Shown here piece by piece: positions 5,629 to 10,916 of a stretch of 10,916 bases of DNA; within the stretch, counting starts at the first letter, position 1, and each line of letters begins with the position of its first letter. The DNA is from Pseudomonadales bacterium (GTDB taxonomy: Bacteria > Pseudomonadota > Gammaproteobacteria > Pseudomonadales > UBA3067). The stretch lies in contig JAESUE010000261.1 of assembly GCA_016763235.1 (NCBI GenBank), positions 1-10,916 on the forward strand, read 5' to 3'. The position numbers and the translations under genes are program-made. The notes below the pieces were generated by a model, which was given only the letters and a program-made list of their open reading frames with translations, was not told where the DNA came from and did not search any database.

Positions 5629-8433
5629 ATGATGACAACTGCCAAATCGCGATACATTGTTGGCATTGATTTGGGCACTACTCACACCGTGGTCGCTTTC
5701 GTGGATACGGAGATTCGGCCCCATCGGCTTGAAATATTTGAAATTGAACAACTGATTGCTCCGGGTGAACTAAAGGCTCTGCCTCTGTTGCCCTCATTGC
5801 GATACCACCCGGCAGAGGGAGAGCTTCCAGAAACTCAGTTAGTGTTGCCATGGACTCAAGTACCCTTGACCCTAGGCGTTAGCGATAATGTCGTCGCCCC
5901 TGTTTTTGGTGAGCTCGCGCGTGAACTGAGCAGCAAAGTGGAAGGCCGGGCCGTAGTGAGCGCCAAAAGCTGGCTCTCCCATGAAGGCGTGGATCGTGCC
6001 GCTGATATTCTTCCTTGGGGGGCGGCGGAAGGCGTTAAAAAGGTGTCCCCCATTGAAGCCAGTGGGAGTTATCTTTCCTATGTAAGGGATGCTTGGAATC
6101 ATCAACACCCTGAGTTTCTCCTGCAGGAACAGGATGTGGTGCTTACCGTTCCCGCTTCCTTTGATGAAACTGCAAGAGCGTTGACGGTAAAAGCAGCGCG
6201 GCTCGCCCAACTCTCTCATGTTCGGCTTTTGGAAGAACCTCAGGCGGTTTGTTACGATTGGTTGTTTAGAAACGATTCAGCACTGGAGCAACAGTTAGGT
6301 AACTCTAAACTAATGCTGGTCTGTGATGTGGGTGGTGGAACGACTGATCTTACGTTGATTAAGATCTCCCACGAAGAGGCTTCAGTTCCCCGCCTTACTC
6401 GAATCGGAGTAGGGGATCACCTGATGCTAGGGGGGGATAATATTGACTTGGCCCTTGCGCATATCGCTGAAAAACGTCTGTCTTCTCCCGAGAAAAAGCT
6501 AAGTTCTTCCTCCTTTGCCCAGTTATTGCAACAGTGTCGTATTGCGAAAGAACGTCTATTGGCCGGTGACGGCTTGGAAAAAGCCGCCGTGACCTTACTT
6601 GGAGCAGGGTCGCGCTTGATTGGCGGTTCAAAAACAACAGAATTTAGCGCGGAAGAAGTTCATCAATTAGCGATAGATGGTTTTTTTCCAAAAGTAGCGC
6701 TAAAGGATAAGCCCAAGGTGAAACGGAGTGCCTTGGTGGAATTTGGTTTGCCTTATGCAGCAGATGCTGGGATTACTCGTCACATTGCGGCGTTTCTTAT
6801 GCATTACCAGCGGGCCTGTGCGGAAGCGCTGGGTTTGGAAAACGGTAAGCCAGCCATCCCTGATACGCTGTTGTTAAACGGTGGCATGTTCAATAGTGAA
6901 ATGTTGACCAAGCGGATTATCGAGCAGTTACAGGAATGGCGTGGCGCCGATGTTAGTCTATTGGAGAATAATCAACCTGACTTGGCTGTTGCTTATGGTG
7001 CAGTGGCTTCTGGTTTGGCGCAAAGAGGCGAGCAACGTAAAATAGGAGGTGGCTCGGCACGCAGTTACTTCCTCGTGCTAGATAAACAAAAGCAACAGGG
7101 CGTTTGTATTTTACCAAAAGCCACGGAAGAAAATAATCAGGTGCTCTTAGCTGAGCATCAATTTCTACTTCGAATTGGAGCGCCAGTACAGTTCGAAATT
7201 GCCTCTTCCACCCTCGATGAATCTTTCGATCCAGGGCAGTTGATTAAGCTCAGTGAGGAAGGTTTTCCCATTCTCCCACCCTTGGCGACAGTGCTAAAAC
7301 GGCGTGGAAAGATGAAAGGTGATGAAGTAGAAGTACAGGTCGCAGCGACATTAACCGATGTGGGTACGCTTGAGATTCAAAATATTTCTACAGAGGATGC
7401 AAACCGTCGGTGGACACTGGAGTTTGATTTGCGGCGCGATAAGGATAGCGCCCCTAGAGATTACAGTGCACACCCTAAGCTAGAACAAGCGCGCAAGATG
7501 ATTGATGCCGTCTATGGCGGTCGCACAAAAAATGCCGACCCCAAAGCAGTTAAAAAACTACGTAATGAATTGGATCGCCTGCTTGGGGCGAGGGACCAAT
7601 GGGATTCACCTTTGCTTAGGGATCTTTTCGCACCCCTTCTAGTGGGGGTTAAAAAAAGGCGCCGTAGTGCCGACCACGAACGGATTTGGTACAATCATGC
7701 GGGTTTTACGCTACGTCCCGGCTTGGGTTTCCCCATTGATGAATGGCGAATAGAGCAGATTAAGGGGCTCTATTCTGAAGGCTTACAGTATCGAAATGAA
7801 ACAGCAGTTTGGGCAGATTGGTGGAATTTTTGGCGCAGAATCTCAGGGGGATTAAACACTGAAACACAGGAAATGATATTTGATGATATTGTTCCCTACC
7901 TGCAGCCACTGCCGGAAAAACCAAAGGCACACCTTGCCGAATTAAAACGAAAAGGCTATTTGGCTTTTGATGATTTGTTACGCCTTGCCGCTAGCCTGGA
8001 AAATATTTCGACGGAAAGAAAACTTCTTATGGGAGAGTACCTGCTTCAACGCTTGGACAAATCCGGCGAAAGTACGCAACTCTGGTGGGCACTTGGGCGT
8101 TTAGGTGCGAGGGTGCCCATGTATGGCAGCGGTCATATTGTAGTCCCTCTTGCTACTGCAGAAGAGTGGTTGGAAAGAGTAATAGCATTGGACTGGAAAA
8201 AGGTTAGCCAGGCAGCCTTGGCGGCCACAACGTTAGCGCGTAAAAGTGGTGATCGGAGTCGTGATATTAGTGATACTCTTCGGCAACAGGTGATTGAGAA
8301 GCTTACAGCCCAGCGCAGCCCAAAGAGCTGGATTAATATGGTTGAGGGCGTTGTTGAGCTGGATGCAATCGATGAGAAAAAGATCTGGGGAGATGCTTTG
8401 CCACCAGGTATTCGTCTTCTCAAAAGTACATAG
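5629..8433 (+). CDS. Hsp70-like ATPase with C-terminal DUF3731-like helical domain
   Basis: This 934-residue protein is the paralogue of the preceding gene product. Its N-terminal ATPase domain has GIDLGTTH (12-19), VPASFD and LLEEPQAVCYDWL, CDVGGGTTDLTL (from 232), and LLLNGGMFNSEML (414-426), plus GGSARSYF. Segments such as SAKSWL, LPYAADAGITRHIAAFL and a GTLEIQNIS-type beta region match its neighbour closely, which points to an old tandem duplication. From about residue 615 (HPKLEQARKMIDAVYGG) a helical, tryptophan-rich region of some 300 residues replaces the usual substrate-binding domain; I recall it as DUF3731. AGAGG lies 3 nt before ATG 5629 and 6 nt before a second ATG at 5632, so translation may really start at the second. 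The 60-bp gap from the previous gene has no terminator, so they are probably co-transcribed. Its role is inferred as an ATP-dependent chaperone-like partner; the client is unknown. Confidence 0.9.
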   Translation: MMTTAKSRYIVGIDLGTTHTVVAFVDTEIRPHRLEIFEIEQLIAPGELKALPLLPSLRYHPAEGELPETQLVLPWTQVPLTLGVSDNVVAPVFGELARELSSKVEGRAVVSAKSWLSHEGVDRAADILPWGAAEGVKKVSPIEASGSYLSYVRDAWNHQHPEFLLQEQDVVLTVPASFDETARALTVKAARLAQLSHVRLLEEPQAVCYDWLFRNDSALEQQLGNSKLMLVCDVGGGTTDLTLIKISHEEASVPRLTRIGVGDHLMLGGDNIDLALAHIAEKRLSSPEKKLSSSSFAQLLQQCRIAKERLLAGDGLEKAAVTLLGAGSRLIGGSKTTEFSAEEVHQLAIDGFFPKVALKDKPKVKRSALVEFGLPYAADAGITRHIAAFLMHYQRACAEALGLENGKPAIPDTLLLNGGMFNSEMLTKRIIEQLQEWRGADVSLLENNQPDLAVAYGAVASGLAQRGEQRKIGGGSARSYFLVLDKQKQQGVCILPKATEENNQVLLAEHQFLLRIGAPVQFEIASSTLDESFDPGQLIKLSEEGFPILPPLATVLKRRGKMKGDEVEVQVAATLTDVGTLEIQNISTEDANRRWTLEFDLRRDKDSAPRDYSAHPKLEQARKMIDAVYGGRTKNADPKAVKKLRNELDRLLGARDQWDSPLLRDLFAPLLVGVKKRRRSADHERIWYNHAGFTLRPGLGFPIDEWRIEQIKGLYSEGLQYRNETAVWADWWNFWRRISGGLNTETQEMIFDDIVPYLQPLPEKPKAHLAELKRKGYLAFDDLLRLAASLENISTERKLLMGEYLLQRLDKSGESTQLWWALGRLGARVPMYGSGHIVVPLATAEEWLERVIALDWKKVSQAALAATTLARKSGDRSRDISDTLRQQVIEKLTAQRSPKSWINMVEGVVELDAIDEKKIWGDALPPGIRLLKST

Positions 8434-8443
8434 TTTTATTGCC

Positions 8444-8956
8444 TTAGTTTAAGCCCCCTGTGGCGTTTTGGAACGCTATAAAAAAGCGGTATTGTAAAAG
8501 AATATTCTGAAGGTGGTTCCAAGCTTGTTCTAAGTTTTCTTGTGCTTGCAGGCTGATTCTAGCCCCAAGATCAAATTGATACGCTTTTATTTCAAGCTGT
8601 AAAACCAGTGGTAGGGGGTTTCCATTTTCAAGTACATGAGTCATAAATACGTTATAAAGGGTGGATGGGTTTAAGGAATGGGTGATAGCGGCCTGTTCTA
8701 GGCTAGGTGAAACGCTGGATATGCAAAACGGTTCTTCTATCTTAGTACTTGCATCAACAAGCAGTACACAATCGTAGTTACTGAAAGCAAGCGCATGTTC
8801 AAGGCAGAACTGAAAGTCCCATTGGTAGTTAATGCTTGAGGTTGGTGGGAGCTGTTGTAATCGTTCTATTAGCATCGGCCCTAGCGCATCGTCACCACGC
8901 ATATCATTACCTTGTGCAATGATACATAGACTTTTATTGCTCGGTTTGGAAGGCAC
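8444..8956 (-). CDS. [NiFe]-hydrogenase maturation endopeptidase (M52 family)
   Basis: This 170-residue cytoplasmic protein resembles HybD/HycI/HyaD peptidases, which cut the C-terminal tail from the hydrogenase large subunit after nickel insertion. The N-terminal motif GNDMRGDDALGP (16-27) corresponds to GNxxxGDE/D-GxG. The three expected metal-contact positions are present as D23, D68 (in LLVDAS) and H93 (in THSLNP), matching the E/D16, D62, H90-93 pattern of known members. Its length is typical. The start is GTG 8956; no ATG, GTG or TTG lies just upstream in frame, and the next ATG (residue 19) would remove the first motif. The RBS is weak (ACAGG, about 8 nt away). It is convergent with the Hsp70 gene, with 10 bp between stops, so overlapping transcripts are possible. 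No hydrogenase structural gene is in the window, so its substrate must be encoded elsewhere. Confidence 0.87.
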   Translation of the reverse strand: MPSKPSNKSLCIIAQGNDMRGDDALGPMLIERLQQLPPTSSINYQWDFQFCLEHALAFSNYDCVLLVDASTKIEEPFCISSVSPSLEQAAITHSLNPSTLYNVFMTHVLENGNPLPLVLQLEIKAYQFDLGARISLQAQENLEQAWNHLQNILLQYRFFIAFQNATGGLN

Positions 8957-9016
8957 GGTTTCAACCTGTTGAATCGTTATGGCGTTTGTTGAACAGTTAC
9001 ACAGAAAGCAGCAAAT

Positions 9017-9045
9017 AAAAAAGCAGGCACGTGGCCTGCTTTTTT
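9017..9045 (-). terminator. Intrinsic terminator after the glycosyltransferase gene
   Basis: AAAAAAGCAGGC (9017-9028) pairs perfectly with GCCTGCTTTTTT (9034-9045) around a 5-nt loop. It lies about 50 bp beyond the glycosyltransferase stop codon (9098) and before the protease gene, so it should end the glycosyltransferase transcript and give the protease its own promoter. The symmetrical A and T tracts would allow it to work in both directions. Confidence 0.9.
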
Positions 9046-9097
9046 ATTTTAACACGAAGGGGCAAGCCTCAAGCCGTTCCTTCTTAATTTTCAGCAG

Positions 9098-10357
9098 CTA
9101 TCCCAATGCCTTGGCTTTTTTTGCTACAGCTTCTTCTGGTTTTTTATTTTTGCGTGTGTAATCGATGATGATTTCGGCTGCACGCAGGTATCCACCTGCC
9201 GCTTTTAGAACCTTGCCATAAGCTTTAGTTCGTTCTTTCATTAGTGGGTCATTAATGACTGCCTGAACACCGCTCCGGATTTTGGTGGCGCTGGGGATTG
9301 CTGCGCCCAAGGTTTTAGCGACTCCCATTTTTTGAAGTCGTCGGCCATTGAAGGCTTGCTCAAACTGTTGAGGGCAAACGACGACGGGTACTCCAAAATA
9401 AAGGCCCTCATTAAGGCTATTCATGCCGCCGTGTGTTACGAAGGCACTAGTATGCTTAAGAATGTGTAACTGTGGTACAAACGAGTATGCTTTGATATTT
9501 TCCGGCAGGGTGCCAAGGTCTTCTATTTTTACTGTTTTACCAATAGACATAATGACGTCGTAATCAGTGTCCTTCAGAGCCTCGATACAGTTTTTGAAAA
9601 ATGCCAAGCTGTTGTTATGGAGGGTTCCCAGGGAAACGTATACCAAAGGCTTCTTGCCAATATTCTGGAATTCTTCGCTGATCTCGTCGCGGCGCTCGGG
9701 AATAGAGGCGCCAACAAAATGAAAGTTTCCATCTAGCTTGTCAACGAATGGTTGGTACTCTGGGGTATTAAACACAATATTTAAATCACCAACACAGGCA
9801 AATATGTCGAATACGTGGTAAAAAATGCCTTTATATTGAACGTTGGAGCGGACAAGTATATCGATTAGTAATTTTCTGAATCGGGGGATGATGCGAGGGG
9901 CACCAACGGTAAGAATTTTAGCAACCTGTAACCCCATGTTTAAATCAGAAAAAGGTATCCATGGTGAGCTTACAATAGTGGTTAGAGAGTTTACCCCAGG
10001 TATTCTCAGTGATTCGGCAACATATTTTCCCCAGATGCAACAGGCGTCATAGATGATGTAATCTATATCTTCTTTGCGGGCCAGTTCTATCAGGTCATCA
10101 ATACAGGCGTCCATCATATTCAACTCAGCGACAGCTAAGGAAAGTAGGTCTTTCCCTACCTCTGGGTTGTGATGATACTGAAACCATTGCTCATAAGTTC
10201 TGAATTCTGCGCCTAGGGCGGTAAACTTGGCCCTTGAATCTTCCCCTGCGTAGTAGATAACCTCTTCGCCCTTTGCGATAAGTTCAGCAACTAAGCCTAC
10301 CGTTGGGTTTATATGCCCGCTGGCTCCGGGCAGGTTAAAAAACATTACTTTCGACAT
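9098..10357 (-). CDS. GT1-family (macrolide-type, UGT-like) glycosyltransferase
   Basis: This 419-residue cytoplasmic or peripherally membrane-bound enzyme would move a sugar from a nucleotide donor to a small lipophilic acceptor. The N-terminal half has GASGHINPTVGL with H15 as the likely catalytic base and D104 (in YIIYDACCIWG) as its partner, the same pair as H19/D110 of macrolide transferases. The C-terminal half has VYVSLGT and SFVPQLHIL, and the donor-binding block THGGMNSLNEGLYFGVPVVV (H309), then CPQQFEQAFNGRRL. Length is normal for the family. The last 20 residues are rich in lysine and alanine (KNKKPEEAVAKKAKALG), an uncommon tail. An AAAAGGA RBS lies 8 nt before ATG 10357. It stands alone, with no acceptor-pathway gene beside it, so the substrate cannot be stated. 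Sterols, lipids or xenobiotics are possible. Confidence 0.9.
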   Translation of the reverse strand: MSKVMFFNLPGASGHINPTVGLVAELIAKGEEVIYYAGEDSRAKFTALGAEFRTYEQWFQYHHNPEVGKDLLSLAVAELNMMDACIDDLIELARKEDIDYIIYDACCIWGKYVAESLRIPGVNSLTTIVSSPWIPFSDLNMGLQVAKILTVGAPRIIPRFRKLLIDILVRSNVQYKGIFYHVFDIFACVGDLNIVFNTPEYQPFVDKLDGNFHFVGASIPERRDEISEEFQNIGKKPLVYVSLGTLHNNSLAFFKNCIEALKDTDYDVIMSIGKTVKIEDLGTLPENIKAYSFVPQLHILKHTSAFVTHGGMNSLNEGLYFGVPVVVCPQQFEQAFNGRRLQKMGVAKTLGAAIPSATKIRSGVQAVINDPLMKERTKAYGKVLKAAGGYLRAAEIIIDYTRKNKKPEEAVAKKAKALG

Positions 10358-10372
10358 GGGTTAATTCCTTTT

Positions 10373-10788
10373 TGATTTTTATTATACGATTCTGCAAAAT
10401 ATAAAAAAGCAGTTTTGTTGAAATGCCAATTATTCACAAGAAGGCAGCATTTAATAGGCGCATGTTACAGCTGTTTATTGAATATTGTTGTGATGGGGTT
10501 TTCATAGTGATGGGTAGTAACGCAATATTCATGGCTAACCTCGGGCAGAAAAGGAGTATTAAAGCCCTCATGCAACGGAGGTGGGGGATGTTGGTTATTA
10601 TATCAACAATTATCCGGCTAATAAATGTTCTATCGCGCTTTTCTCAGGCTAAGAGCGTTATACAGTGGGTACAGGCTATTGGATAAAAGCAAACAAGCTG
10701 TCTGGCGATGATTATAATAGCAAAAGAACCCTTGCAGGGCGTTGCGTTAAAACGTGGGAGTTACGTTGTTCTTTGATGATAAATAAAT
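10373..10788. other. Intergenic stretch with no convincing gene
   Basis: Apart from the -10 box for the glycosyltransferase, I see nothing definite here. An 87-codon frame on the plus strand (10423-10686) has no ribosome binding site, no recognisable motif and no partner gene, so I do not call it. A CCCT/AGGG mini-hairpin near 10729 and a TATAAT at 10713-10718 without a matching -35 box are probably chance. The stretch ends at the second MITE copy. Confidence 0.55.
10381..10386 (-). promoter_or_regulatory. -10 box of the glycosyltransferase gene
   Basis: A consensus TATAAT on the minus strand (10386 to 10381) lies 24 bp upstream of the start codon. The -35 region at a 17-nt spacing is only CTTTTT, a poor match, so an activator or an extended element may be needed. 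The leader would be short, holding little more than the RBS. Confidence 0.45.
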
Positions 10789-10916
10789 GTAACTATTCAG
10801 CTCACGTTCAAATTCGCGCATAACGGCGTTAAGAAATGATTATTTATACTTATAAACTCACATTTCTTGCCTTGTTCTGCTCAAATTTGAACGCAATCTG
10901 AACAGCTACATGGTTC
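10789..10916. mobile_element. MITE copy 2, cut by the right window edge
   Basis: GTAACTATTCAGCTC opens the element exactly as in copy 1 (908), in the same orientation. By eye about 100 of 117 aligned bases match, plus an 11-bp insertion in copy 2 flanked by GAAC on both sides. The final 13-bp inverted repeat (GCTGAGTAGTTAC in copy 1) should lie just past the window. The central palindrome is decayed, keeping AAGAAATG/CATTTCTT only, so this copy looks older or from another sub-lineage. If an 8-bp duplication exists it should read AAATAAAT (10781-10788 on the left). Confidence 0.8.

Noticed and set aside
8470..8483. GCGTT/AACGC hairpin considered as terminator for the Hsp70 operon
   Set aside because: The stem is only 5 bp, no T tract follows on the plus strand, and it lies within the protease coding sequence.
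8979..9161. 60-codon plus-strand frame between the protease and glycosyltransferase genes
   Set aside because: It runs through the perfect terminator hairpin at 9017-9045 and into the 3' end of the glycosyltransferase on the other strand, and it has no ribosome binding site.
10423..10686. 87-codon plus-strand frame upstream of the glycosyltransferase
   Set aside because: No ribosome binding site, no recognisable domain, and a mixed composition typical of chance frames. A decayed gene remnant cannot be ruled out without a database search.

Overview
The window looks like a chromosomal accessory stretch from a gammaproteobacterium, probably a marine aerobe or microaerobe. Supporting signs are an inner-membrane heme-copper oxidase gene, a Sec-exported periplasmic protein, sigma70-like promoters, a DUF2760/Hsp70 operon of the sort found in Gram-negative proteobacteria, and a [NiFe]-hydrogenase maturation protease. 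I cannot name the genus from the sequence.

Layout, left to right. (1) 1-858, minus strand: the first 286 codons of a short, cbb3/NOR-like heme-copper oxidase subunit I, running off the left edge. (2) 859-1299: a divergent intergenic region. It holds a 130-bp non-coding mobile element (MITE) with GTAA ends, near full-length internal inverted symmetry and a perfect 8-bp target duplication, followed by nearly eight tandem copies of an octanucleotide. (3) 1300-2634, plus: a 444-residue exported protein of no family I recognise, closed by a strong intrinsic terminator. (4) 2861-8433, plus: a three-gene operon encoding a membrane-anchored DUF2760 protein, an Hsp70-like ATPase with a repeat-bearing N-terminal extension, and a second, longer Hsp70-like ATPase with an extra C-terminal helical domain (DUF3731-like). 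A sigma70-type promoter precedes it. (5) 8444-8956, minus: a hydrogenase maturation endopeptidase converging on the operon with only 10 bp between stop codons. (6) 9017-9045: a symmetrical terminator. (7) 9098-10357, minus: a GT1 (macrolide-type) glycosyltransferase with its own -10 box and RBS. (8) 10373-10788: no convincing gene. (9) 10789-10916: a second, diverged copy of the MITE, cut by the right edge.

How the parts fit. The two Hsp70-like proteins are clearly paralogous. Both keep the ATPase phosphate-1 and phosphate-2 motifs and both lack a DnaK-type linker and substrate-binding domain. With the membrane-anchored DUF2760 protein they probably form an inner-membrane-associated chaperone-like ATPase system whose client is unknown. 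The nearby hydrogenase protease shows that the organism should carry a [NiFe] hydrogenase, but no hydrogenase structural gene lies in the window, and a functional link to the Hsp70 pair is only conjecture. The oxidase, exported protein and glycosyltransferase look like separate transcription units. The most notable non-coding signals are the two MITE copies that bracket the whole gene set and two tandem-repeat tracts, one intergenic (8-bp unit) and one in frame inside an Hsp70 gene (21-bp unit), both of which could vary in copy number between strains.
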